Positions 9,089 through 17,403 of a DNA stretch of 64,000 nucleotides are shown here, one piece after another. Position 1 is the first letter of the stretch. Each line of letters opens with the position of its first letter. Under the pieces are notes generated by a model that saw nothing but the letters and a program-made list of their open reading frames with translations, searched no databases and was not told the origin of the DNA. Origin of the DNA: CAWCAW01 sp963714125 (GTDB lineage Bacteria; Actinomycetota; Acidimicrobiia; Acidimicrobiales; UBA8190); assembly GCA_963714125.1 (NCBI GenBank), contig OY970234.1:3720001-3784000 (forward strand). The letters run 5' to 3'. Both the position numbers and the translations under genes were made by a program.

Positions 9089-9319
9089 GTCTCCCCCGTT
9101 CCTTTTGGCTTTGAGAACCGGGACCTCCCCCACCCATCTGTCGCTGCGCGCTTCGCGACGCAGGGAGGCCCCGCAGCCATGTCCGTTCCTGACGATAGGA
9201 CCGGGGACCAGGGCGTCACATCATCACGATTGGGTAATTCGCCCCCACAACGACCGCCCAACGAGGCGCGCCCCCAGCGACAGGCCAGGGCAGCCGGGGT
9301 GACCCACTCGTGACCCCCC

Positions 9320-10327
9320 GTGACGAATGTACGGAGCGATGGCGTCCTAGTCTTTGAGGTTGTGGGGGGTGCGCGGATCGTCAGGCGAGCGGCTCTCGTC
9401 TGCCTGGCTTTAGGTGCGCTCCTCCTGTCGTTCGTGGCTTACCAGCTGTGGGGAACGGCGCTCTACGAGCACCATGCCCAGGCTGTGCTGACCCAGGAGC
9501 TCACCAAACACGGCGTAAAACTTGAGACCGGTCCCAAGGCACAATCGGCCGGCAAACTCCCGACGGGCCCGGCGCTGCAGACCCTCGAGAGCCAAACCGC
9601 CCCGACCGTGGCCGAACCCGGCCTCAACCAGCCCATCGGGTTCATGTCGATCCCACGCATCGGTATGACCGACGACGCCATCATCGAAGGAGCCGGCGAG
9701 GCGCAGCTCCAGCAGGGGCCGGGGCACTACGCGGGGACCTCCCTGCCAGGCGAAGCAGGTAATGCCGCCATTGCCGGGCACCGGACCACGTACGCCCACC
9801 CCTTCTACAACCTCAACCTCATGCAACAGGGTGATCTGATCTACATCCAGACCGCCCAAGGCCTTTTCGAATATGAGGTCTCCTACAGCAAGATCGTCCC
9901 GCCTTCCGATGTGAGTGTGCTCGACCCGTCGACGGTGCCCGAGCTCACCTTGACGACCTGCAATCCTCGCTACAGCGCCACCTCGCGCCTCGTGGTCGTG
10001 GCGCTGTTGGAAAAGGGCGTGACCTCGTCCAGCTTCGTGTCGACGACGACCCCGACGACAACGCCCGGAAAACCGACCGCTCTCCCCTCCTCCTTGGCCG
10101 GAGGCGACGGCGGAATCGGCGGGATCAGCACAATCGGACAGGTGAAACTGGCTCTGTTGTGGGGAGCCCTGACGGTGGTTGCCCTTTGGGCGGCCGTGTT
10201 GGGCTATCGCCGGATCGTGGCCCGGCCCTGGGCGTGGTCGGTGCTCGGTGTGGGCCTGCCCGTGGCGGTGGTGCTCCTGCTGGTGTGCTTCCAGCACGTG
10301 AGTCTGGCGCTGCCCGAGACGTTCTGA
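9320..10327 (+). CDS. sortase (class E-like transpeptidase)
   Basis: Membrane transpeptidase that cleaves a C-terminal sorting signal and joins the protein to the cell wall. An N-terminal membrane anchor (about residues 20-45) precedes the sortase domain. Catalytic residues are visible: His154 in AGHRTTYAHPF, Cys214 in TLTTCNP and Arg223 in SATSRLVV. TLTTCNPRY is typical of class E (and D) sortases. After a Thr-rich spacer, two more hydrophobic segments (about 275-330) end the protein, so it is probably anchored at both ends. The start GTG 9320 is uncertain. It is divergent from the LAFTG surface protein, its likely substrate. The 231-base region between the two starts must hold both promoters; I recognise no clear boxes in it. 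Confidence 0.9.
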   Translation: MTNVRSDGVLVFEVVGGARIVRRAALVCLALGALLLSFVAYQLWGTALYEHHAQAVLTQELTKHGVKLETGPKAQSAGKLPTGPALQTLESQTAPTVAEPGLNQPIGFMSIPRIGMTDDAIIEGAGEAQLQQGPGHYAGTSLPGEAGNAAIAGHRTTYAHPFYNLNLMQQGDLIYIQTAQGLFEYEVSYSKIVPPSDVSVLDPSTVPELTLTTCNPRYSATSRLVVVALLEKGVTSSSFVSTTTPTTTPGKPTALPSSLAGGDGGIGGISTIGQVKLALLWGALTVVALWAAVLGYRRIVARPWAWSVLGVGLPVAVVLLLVCFQHVSLALPETF

Positions 10328-10529
10328 AACTCGCTCACCGTCACTCGACCGCCATTGTTCGTCGAGCGATTTATCTCGTCAGAATTTGCTCGCCAACGTC
10401 AATGACCACGCCCCGTCGTCTCGTCGAACTCAGTCCTCAGTCGCCCGGAGCCGTCCGAGATTGACCCGAAAACCTTCTAAAAGACCTGCTCAATAGCCTT
10501 TCAATTGCATACAACAAAACAGTTGGCCA

Positions 10530-12089
10530 ATGATCCGACAACCGGGTAGGTTGGTGAGCGAACGCCACGCTCCGTGGTGTGGGGGCAGGGGGGTGCTGCG
10601 GGTGCTGCCGGGGCGCGCAGAAGTACACGCCGAAGAAACGGCGTTCGTAGAGCGCAAGGGACCCGGCGCGCGCAAAGGGCGCCTGGCGGTCACCGCCGTG
10701 GACGAATTCGACCCGCCCTCGCCGGTCGACGACGATATCGTCAGCCCCGAAACCTCGTCCCGCCACGTCCTCTCCGGCTTGATGCTGGAGCGTCGCACGT
10801 GGAGTTCAGGCCCGGGGAGCCAGCTGGTTGCCTGCGTGGACATCCAACCCGCCCCTGGCTCAGGCGCCGACGCCGTGCGCCCCGACGTCCTGTGGGGGCT
10901 CGCCATCCGAAGGATGGAGCGTTGCATTCGGCCCGGTGACAGGATCTGCATGTTGGGCGGCTCGCGCGTCGGGCTGTGGCTCGGCGACGGCGCCGACCGG
11001 GTGGCGCCGAGCGCGTTAGGCAGGCGGGTGGCTCGAGCATTGGGCGATCACCTCGCCATTGGGACGACCGGGCTCGACTTGCTTGTCACCATTGGCATCG
11101 GCACCGGTGCCACAGACGTCGAGCCCGACGAGCTCATGTCGGCAGCCATCGCCGGGATGCGTTCGACGCACAGCCGAGCCCAAAATGGCGACGGCGGGCT
11201 TGAGCCGTTTCTTGCCGTCACCCACGTACCGAGCGATGCCACCGAGCCGGGCGGGGGATTGTGCCGGCGAGTGGTGGTCCCCATGGACGACGACGCCGAA
11301 GGTGGCGCCGAAGAACTTGTCCGGGCTTCTCGTCTGCAGGGAATCGTGGACCAGAGCGTGGCGATTACCGCCGCCTTGGGAGGCACGCCGCTGCGGTTAC
11401 TCATCGTCGACCCCGATGCCAACCCGCACGATGAAACGATTCCCGGAGTCGACGTCATCGGGAACATCGCCCGTCGCCTGGGCGCCTGGCCGATCGTGTG
11501 TCCTCCGGGAGATCCCGAGTCGGCTCTGTTGAACGTCTATGTGACCCAACCTGACGCCGTCATCATCATCTTGCAGCCGCAACCGCCCCGGCGGGCGCGG
11601 AACTCGGAGTCGGCCCAACCCTGGGAGCGCCCCGCCCATCTGGCGCGAGTCCTGCGAGACGCGGGCGTCCCCGTCATCGCGGTGAGCCTGGGGGCCAGCG
11701 CGGCGGCCCTGGCGGTGTGTGTGGAACAGGGGGCGGCTGGGCTGTTTCATCCTGAGCAGCTGGCCCAAGAACTCACCCATCTTGCCTCCTCGGGCACAAA
11801 GGCGACGAACGGAGCTTCGACCAACGGCCACGACGAGTCGCAGAGATCACCTGGTCAGCTACCGGGGCCGTATGACGCCCTGGTGCATCTGACCCCAAGC
11901 GAACGTCGGGTCCTCTTCTATCTAATGGAAGGACGATCGGCATCCGAGATAGCCACCACGCTGGTCGTCTCTCTCACAACAGTGCGGTCGCATATCCGCT
12001 CGATCCTGCGCAAGTTGAACGTCAATTCACAACTGGCGGCGGTCGCCTTGGCATTCGGAACCTTGTCCGTCGATCCATCTGTCAGCTGA
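10530..12089 (+). CDS. LuxR-type transcriptional regulator with degenerate GGDEF region
   Basis: 519-residue regulator. The C-terminus (about 450-515) is a LuxR/GerE helix-turn-helix: LTPSERRVLFYLMEGRSASE, then TTVRSHIRSILRKL. Residues of about 95-215 follow the pattern of a GGDEF domain (a DRICMLGG strand, then TIGIGTGATDVEPDEL), but the signature is GGSRV at 143-147, so no diguanylate cyclase activity is expected. A middle region (about 280-410) looks like a receiver-type fold (LLIVDPDANP ... VPVIAVSLGAS) without a convincing phospho-acceptor Asp. The first ~80 residues are basic and poorly structured, so the true start could be later, for example the Met at residue 85. It lies 146 bases before the MMPL gene on the same strand and may control it; this is inferred from position only. 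Confidence 0.8.
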   Translation: MIRQPGRLVSERHAPWCGGRGVLRVLPGRAEVHAEETAFVERKGPGARKGRLAVTAVDEFDPPSPVDDDIVSPETSSRHVLSGLMLERRTWSSGPGSQLVACVDIQPAPGSGADAVRPDVLWGLAIRRMERCIRPGDRICMLGGSRVGLWLGDGADRVAPSALGRRVARALGDHLAIGTTGLDLLVTIGIGTGATDVEPDELMSAAIAGMRSTHSRAQNGDGGLEPFLAVTHVPSDATEPGGGLCRRVVVPMDDDAEGGAEELVRASRLQGIVDQSVAITAALGGTPLRLLIVDPDANPHDETIPGVDVIGNIARRLGAWPIVCPPGDPESALLNVYVTQPDAVIIILQPQPPRRARNSESAQPWERPAHLARVLRDAGVPVIAVSLGASAAALAVCVEQGAAGLFHPEQLAQELTHLASSGTKATNGASTNGHDESQRSPGQLPGPYDALVHLTPSERRVLFYLMEGRSASEIATTLVVSLTTVRSHIRSILRKLNVNSQLAAVALAFGTLSVDPSVS

Positions 12090-12166
12090 AACACAGGTGC
12101 GCACGCACAGGGTTCGGCATCAGCGCTGTGACCACGGGCCCACGCACCATCACATTTGAATACTCA

Positions 12167-12204
12167 TTGTGCTGGACAACCTGACCCGAATACACTCGTT
12201 CGGG
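12167..12204 (+). promoter_or_regulatory. putative promoter with inverted repeat upstream of MMPL gene
   Basis: TTGTGC (12167-12172) and TACACT (12191-12196) have an 18-base spacing and fit a sigma-70-type promoter. The -10 box sits inside a 6-bp inverted repeat, CCCGAA (12185-12190) and TTCGGG (12199-12204), which could be an operator. The call is by eye. Confidence 0.35.
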
Positions 12205-12235
12205 CAGGTCGCGGTACGCGGAATGCGGGGGGATT

Positions 12236-15200
12236 GTGCGACGGTACTGGGAGTGGCTGGGGCTCAACCTCGGCAAGCGGGCCGGCACGGTTGGAATTGT
12301 CGGGCTTCTGGTCACTGTCGCGTTGGGATTCGGGATCACCACCCTTCACTTCACGACGAGTAACGCCGACTACCTCAACAAGACAGATCCTGCCTACGTC
12401 GACAACCTCCGTTATGCCGGCGACTTCGGCGGCGACCCCATGGCCACGGTCTTCACCATGGACCCGGGAACAACGATCGACAATCTGTTCACCGCCAATA
12501 ACCAGCGGGTGTTCCGGTCGCTCGGCGCCCGGTTGAAGCAAGACCACTGGGTCTACTCAGAGATCTCTCCGCTCGACGCGCTCTCGTTGTCTAGCTCGCT
12601 CCTCTCGAGCCCAACGGGAAATCCCTTTGACACTGCGGCGGGTCAGGACCTCGGCCACACCTTGGGCGAAGACCCCAAGCAAAGTGGCATTGCGGCTCGC
12701 GAGAAGTATCTCGGTGCCTCGCTGAATGCGCTGAAGAAGATCCCTCTCGACCAGCAGCAGCTGTCGAACCCGGCGTGGGTGAAGTTCCTGGCGCACGAGA
12801 CGACCGGGTCGATCCGCATCCCTTTGCAGGCGGTCCTCCCCAACAACGGCCACGCCCTCTTCGCCATCTTCCTTCAGCCCAACTTGAACATCAACCAAGA
12901 GTCGACGGCGGCCCAGACCGTCCTCGACATCATGGGGAGCGCGCACTTCCAGAACGCCACCACCATCACCACCGGCGTTCCCGCCGTGCTGAAAGTCATC
13001 AACAGCTACCTCCGGGGCGGAATTCTCGTGCTCGGCGGTATCGCCGCCGCCGTGATGACGCTGATCTTGCTGCTCACCTTTAAAGTGCGCTGGCGGCTGC
13101 TGCCCTTCGTCATCGTGGCCATCGGCCTGGTCTGGGGGTTTGGCCTCGTCGGGTACTTCGGCGTCCCCCTGACCCTGGCCACCATCGCGGCCTTACCCGT
13201 GCTTATGGGTGTGGGCATGGATTACGCCATCCAGATGCATTCGCGCATCGAGGAAGAGGTCGTCCTCGATCGGGCCCCGCACCCCGTGCAAAGTGCGGCG
13301 CGCGGTCTGGGGCCGGCCCTGCTCGTCGTCACCCTCGACGCCGTTTTCGCCTTCGCCGGTATGTGGTTTGCCAAGGTCCCCGATGTCCGCAAGCTCGGGT
13401 CACTGCTCATCATCGGCATTGTCGCCGTGTGCGTGTGCAGCATCATCGCCACCCTGGCCGTCCTTGGCATCCGGGAGTACAAGTCCCCCACCAAAGCCAA
13501 GGATTTCAGCAAGGGATTCCTGAGCCGTTTGACGGTTCGCCTGGGAAGTCTCAGCCCGAAGGTGGCGCTGCCGGCCGCATTCTTGGCACTCATCGTGTTC
13601 TTCGCCGGCATCGCCGTAGAGGGCAAGCTCCAGCTTCAGACCAACCCCATCCAATGGCTGAACCCCAACTCGCAAGCGATCAAGAACGTCGTCCAGCTCA
13701 AGAACGACAGCGGGTCCGACCAACAGATCGGCGCCTTGGTAACCACGACGCAGCCGTGGAGCCAGAAGACCGTGGACTGGGTATCCACCATGTCGAGGGC
13801 GTTGGTGGCCAAGTACCCCAACGTGCTCACTCAGCCCACCGGAATCGTCAACACCCTCGACGAGATCTTGACCGTCCCCGGGTCCGATTTCGTCGAACCC
13901 ACCGGTGTGGAGGTGTCGTCGACGTACTCCAAGTTGGCGCCTGCCATCCAACGGACCATGGCCACCGACGGGGGCCACGACCTCAACATTCTGTTCCGAG
14001 TGAAAGTCGACACGCTGTCGTCACTCGAACCTGTCGTCAACACCCTCGAACACGAGCATCCACCGCCAGGAATCACCGTCGCACCGGGCGGGATCTCCAT
14101 CGTCGGCGTGGGCCTGCTTCAGAACCTCGCCTCAGCCAGGACCTTGCTCACGTATCTGGCCTTGTTGTTCGTGGGCTTGTGGTTGGCTGTGCGGCTACGC
14201 AGCATCGTCCGGTCGCTGTTGTCGTTGGTGCCCGTGCTCATCGCCGTGGGGGCAGTGTCGCTGTTGGCGGTGGCGTTCAACATCAAGCTCAGTCCGCTCA
14301 CCGCCGTGGCAGGGCCATTGGTGGTTGCCGTCTGTACCGAATTCACGTCGCTGATGCTGTTGCGTTTCATCGAAGAGCGAAACCGGGGTTATCCGCCTCG
14401 CCAAGCCATGGAAGTCACCGCCAGCCGCACCGGCCGAGCGTTCATGGTCTCGGGCATGACGGCCTTTGCCGGCGTGGCCGTGGTGGCGACCTCTCCCATG
14501 CCACTGCTCAGTGACTTCGGCATCATCGTGGCCCTCAACGTCGGCGTCGCCCTATTGAGTGCGCTTGTGATCCTGCCGCCCATTCTGGTCTGGGCCGACG
14601 ACGACAAGCGCCAGTGGGTGTCGCGCGGCATGCTGCGCCCGATTCCCGAGCCCATCGAGTTCGCCGCCGCGCCTGTATACCCGACGCCGGCGCGTGCGTT
14701 CACTCCTGAGCCCGTCTCGGTCATGCAAGCGGCGCCTGCGGGGGCGATGGCTCCTGAGCCGGTCCTCGTGTCGTCATCGGCGTGGCAAACGGCCCCGCCT
14801 CCGACGGTCGGGTGGACGCCGGAACCCGTCACCACCGAGACGCCCAAGGGCAAACGACTCCCGTGGAGCAAGGACGCACCCGCACCGGCACCCGAGCCTG
14901 TGTCCGCCGTCATGCCCGTGGCGCCCGCCCCACTGAGGCTCCCTGATCTCGTCCCCGCCGTCCCTGTCGGTGCAGCGGTTGGTCTTGCCGAGGCTGCTTC
15001 GCTTTCTGTGGCAGGGACCGCAGTGCCGGCTGCCCCTCCCCCGCCTGGCCCTGCCCAGGCAGGCCCTCCCCTGGCTGCGCCCCAAGGGCCTGACGCCGTT
15101 GGGGCGGAAGAACCCAAGGTCAAGCGACGCTTTTGGTCGAGAGCTCCTGAGCCCGTTTTGGCCGACGGCCCGGCTCCGGTGCAAGCTTGGCTGCAAATGG

Positions 15201-16447
15201 ACCAAGGAAAGACAGCAAATGGGGCCGTCGCGGCTCCGGTGCCTACCCTCGCTCCTGCGCCGGTGCAGGTATCCGCTGCGATGCCGATGCCCGAGCCAGT
15301 ACAGGTTCAGGCTCCGATGCCGATGCCGATGCCTGAACCAGTGCAGGTCACCGCTCCCATGCCCATGCCCGAGCCGGTGCAGGTCCACGCCCCCGAGCCG
15401 GTGCAGGTCCACGCCCCCGAGCCGGTGCAGGTCCACGCCCCCGAGCCGGTGCAGGTCCACGCCCCCAAGCCGGTGCAGGTCCACGCCCCCGAGCCGGTGC
15501 AGGTCCACGCCCCCGAGCCGGTGCAGGTCCACGCCCCCGAGCCGGTGCAGGTCCACGCCCCCGAGCCGGTGCATGCGCAGGTAGCACCTCCGCAGGCCGC
15601 GCCTGTCCCCATGCCCCCACCGCCATCGGCGGGCCGCGTCGAGATGCCAACCCCGGTGCCGACTCCCGTGCCGACGGTCGCCCCCCCGCTGCCGGTTGCA
15701 CCGGTGCCGGTGGCCGCGACCGCGACACCGGTGGCGCCGGTTATTCCGACACCTGTGGCCGCGACGCCGACGCCGATTGCTTCGATGCCGGTGGCCGCGC
15801 CGCCGCAGTCGCCTCGGGTCGAGATGCCACCGCCGCAAAGCGCTCCCGTCGAGATGCCACCGCCGCCCGTTACGGCGCCGCTCAGCATTGGCGAGGCGCC
15901 GGTTCTGCCTGTCCCCGAGCTTGTCTCGATGGACCAACTCGGTCCCGCCACCAACGGGTCGGACAAGCCGCGTCGTTTCCGGCGTGGGCCGGACAAGACA
16001 ATAGAGATCGGGCCCGAACCGGTAACGATGGACCAGCTGGCCCCGGTCGAAAACGGGTCGGACAAGCCGCGTCGGTTCCGCCGTGGTCCTGACAAGGTGC
16101 CCGCTCCCGTAGCTCCACACCCCGAACCTCAGCTCATCGCCACGACCGCGGCGTTGTCGGTTGGACCTGTTGGGCCTACGCCGGTGACCTCGGCCGAGCC
16201 CACCGGAGTCATCCCCGCCGTGCCGGCGGCTCCTCGGGCGAAAAGAGCATCGGCGACGAGAGGACAGAAGGCAGGCGACCGGATGCGGGCGGCCGAGCGC
16301 CTTGTGCGCAAGGTCGATCGCGACCAACCCGTCTACGTGCCCGATGGACTGGCGCTGCTGCTGGCTCCGCTCAACGGCCAAGACGGCGGCCATGACACCG
16401 TCTCCAACGGTTCAGCGGCGTCTGACGAAGCGCCCGGAAAAGCCTGA
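12236..16447 (+). CDS. MMPL/HAE3-type RND transporter with giant Pro-rich tail
   Basis: 1403-residue RND-superfamily exporter of lipids or hydrophobic compounds across the inner membrane. GTG 12236 follows GGGGGGATT. The transporter part has the usual two-fold layout: TM1 (about 18-37), an extracytoplasmic loop, TMs 2-6 (about 262-420) with GVGMDYAIQMHSRIEEE, TM7 near 445, a second loop, and TMs 8-12 (about 637-785) with AVCTEFTSLMLLRFIEERN. Residues of about 797-1403 are a cytoplasmic tail dominated by Pro, Ala, Val and Glu. The tail contains eight perfect-register EPVQVHAP repeats and two near-identical modules around DQL and GSDKPRRFRRGPDK. Its basic clusters (KRLPWSKD, KRRFWSR, PRRFRRG) could bind acidic lipids or partners. 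Such a tail is unusual for MMPL proteins. cysD begins only 50 bases after the stop, suggesting one operon. Confidence 0.9.
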   Translation: MRRYWEWLGLNLGKRAGTVGIVGLLVTVALGFGITTLHFTTSNADYLNKTDPAYVDNLRYAGDFGGDPMATVFTMDPGTTIDNLFTANNQRVFRSLGARLKQDHWVYSEISPLDALSLSSSLLSSPTGNPFDTAAGQDLGHTLGEDPKQSGIAAREKYLGASLNALKKIPLDQQQLSNPAWVKFLAHETTGSIRIPLQAVLPNNGHALFAIFLQPNLNINQESTAAQTVLDIMGSAHFQNATTITTGVPAVLKVINSYLRGGILVLGGIAAAVMTLILLLTFKVRWRLLPFVIVAIGLVWGFGLVGYFGVPLTLATIAALPVLMGVGMDYAIQMHSRIEEEVVLDRAPHPVQSAARGLGPALLVVTLDAVFAFAGMWFAKVPDVRKLGSLLIIGIVAVCVCSIIATLAVLGIREYKSPTKAKDFSKGFLSRLTVRLGSLSPKVALPAAFLALIVFFAGIAVEGKLQLQTNPIQWLNPNSQAIKNVVQLKNDSGSDQQIGALVTTTQPWSQKTVDWVSTMSRALVAKYPNVLTQPTGIVNTLDEILTVPGSDFVEPTGVEVSSTYSKLAPAIQRTMATDGGHDLNILFRVKVDTLSSLEPVVNTLEHEHPPPGITVAPGGISIVGVGLLQNLASARTLLTYLALLFVGLWLAVRLRSIVRSLLSLVPVLIAVGAVSLLAVAFNIKLSPLTAVAGPLVVAVCTEFTSLMLLRFIEERNRGYPPRQAMEVTASRTGRAFMVSGMTAFAGVAVVATSPMPLLSDFGIIVALNVGVALLSALVILPPILVWADDDKRQWVSRGMLRPIPEPIEFAAAPVYPTPARAFTPEPVSVMQAAPAGAMAPEPVLVSSSAWQTAPPPTVGWTPEPVTTETPKGKRLPWSKDAPAPAPEPVSAVMPVAPAPLRLPDLVPAVPVGAAVGLAEAASLSVAGTAVPAAPPPPGPAQAGPPLAAPQGPDAVGAEEPKVKRRFWSRAPEPVLADGPAPVQAWLQMDQGKTANGAVAAPVPTLAPAPVQVSAAMPMPEPVQVQAPMPMPMPEPVQVTAPMPMPEPVQVHAPEPVQVHAPEPVQVHAPEPVQVHAPKPVQVHAPEPVQVHAPEPVQVHAPEPVQVHAPEPVHAQVAPPQAAPVPMPPPPSAGRVEMPTPVPTPVPTVAPPLPVAPVPVAATATPVAPVIPTPVAATPTPIASMPVAAPPQSPRVEMPPPQSAPVEMPPPPVTAPLSIGEAPVLPVPELVSMDQLGPATNGSDKPRRFRRGPDKTIEIGPEPVTMDQLAPVENGSDKPRRFRRGPDKVPAPVAPHPEPQLIATTAALSVGPVGPTPVTSAEPTGVIPAVPAAPRAKRASATRGQKAGDRMRAAERLVRKVDRDQPVYVPDGLALLLAPLNGQDGGHDTVSNGSAASDEAPGKA
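15371..15562 (+). repeat. 24-bp tandem repeat, 8 units, encoding EPVQVHAP
   Basis: Eight consecutive in-frame 24-base units code for EPVQVHAP (unit 5 has Lys in place of Glu), followed by a degenerate ninth unit (EPVHAQV). The units are almost identical at the DNA level, which points to recent expansion by slippage or unequal recombination. The unit length is a multiple of three, so copy-number change would keep the frame. Less regular PEPVQV units flank it from about 15290. Confidence 0.95.
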
Positions 16448-16497
16448 TTTGCTGATCGGATTGTCCTGATAGCAATCGGGGCGCCCGTAAACTTGTC

Positions 16498-17403
16498 ATG
16501 GTGAGTGGGCTTACCCATCTGGAGCGGCTCGAGGCCGAGAGTCTCCAAATCATTCGCGAGGCCGTGGCCGAAAGCGAAAACCCGGTCATGCTGTACTCGA
16601 TCGGCAAGGACAGCTCGGTCATGGTGCACCTGGCGCGCAAAGCCTTCTTCCCGGGGCAACCCCCTTTCCCTCTTCTGCACATCGACACCACGTGGAAGTT
16701 CAAGGAGATGATCGAGTTCCGCGATCGCATCACGACGGAACTGGGCCTCGATCTCATGGTGCATATCAACCCCGAAGCCCAAGCTCTAGGTATCAATCCG
16801 TTTACCCATGGTTCGGCCGTGCACACCGACATGTGGAAGACCCAGGGATTGAAGCAGGCTCTCGACAAGAATCGGTTCGATCTCGCATTCGGCGGCGCCA
16901 GACGCGATGAAGAAAAGTCCCGGGCCAAAGAGAGGGTCTTTTCGCTCCGCTCGGCTCAACACCGTTGGGACCCCAGACACCAGCGTCCTGAGCTTTGGCA
17001 CCTCTACAACACGCGCAAGCACCCCGGTGAGAGCCTGCGGGTGTTCCCGTTGTCGAACTGGACCGAGCTCGATGTGTGGCTCTACATCCACAAGGAGCGC
17101 ATCCCCGTCGTCCCCCTCTACTTCGCCAAGGAGCGCCCCGTCGTCGAACGTGACGGCACCTTGATCATGGTGGACGACGATCGCATGCCACTGCTGCCCG
17201 GCGAGAGGCCCAGCATGCGCTCGGTCCGATTCCGGACACTGGGGTGTTATCCCCTATCAGGGGCTATCGACTCCAAATCCACCGACGTGGCCGCCGTGGT
17301 CGCCGAGATGCTCGGCACCAGCACATCAGAACGTCAGGGACGTGTCATCGACCATGATGCTTCGGGTTCGATGGAGAAGAAGAAGCACGAAGGGTACTTC
17401 TGA
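16498..17403 (+). CDS. cysD: sulfate adenylyltransferase subunit 2
   Basis: Small subunit of ATP sulfurylase, which forms adenosine 5'-phosphosulfate (APS) from sulfate and ATP together with CysN. The PP-loop motif YSIGKDSSVMVHLARKAF is near residue 34. GGARRDEEKSRAKERVFS and the C-terminal SERQGR ... EKKKHEGYF end are classic CysD signatures. At 301 residues it is full length. The stop overlaps the ATG of cysNC by one base (TGATG), indicating translational coupling. It is preceded by the MMPL gene at 50 bases, an unusual neighbour for a sulfate-activation gene. Confidence 0.97.
   Translation: MVSGLTHLERLEAESLQIIREAVAESENPVMLYSIGKDSSVMVHLARKAFFPGQPPFPLLHIDTTWKFKEMIEFRDRITTELGLDLMVHINPEAQALGINPFTHGSAVHTDMWKTQGLKQALDKNRFDLAFGGARRDEEKSRAKERVFSLRSAQHRWDPRHQRPELWHLYNTRKHPGESLRVFPLSNWTELDVWLYIHKERIPVVPLYFAKERPVVERDGTLIMVDDDRMPLLPGERPSMRSVRFRTLGCYPLSGAIDSKSTDVAAVVAEMLGTSTSERQGRVIDHDASGSMEKKKHEGYF

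Noticed and set aside
15371..15562. Regular 24-bp direct repeats that could be taken for a CRISPR array
   Set aside because: There are no spacers between units, the units are in frame inside a gene, and no cas genes are near.
14774..16393. Long minus-strand frame rich in Arg/His opposite the MMPL tail
   Set aside because: Shadow of the Pro-rich tail; low-complexity composition and no motif, while the plus strand is continuous with the transporter.
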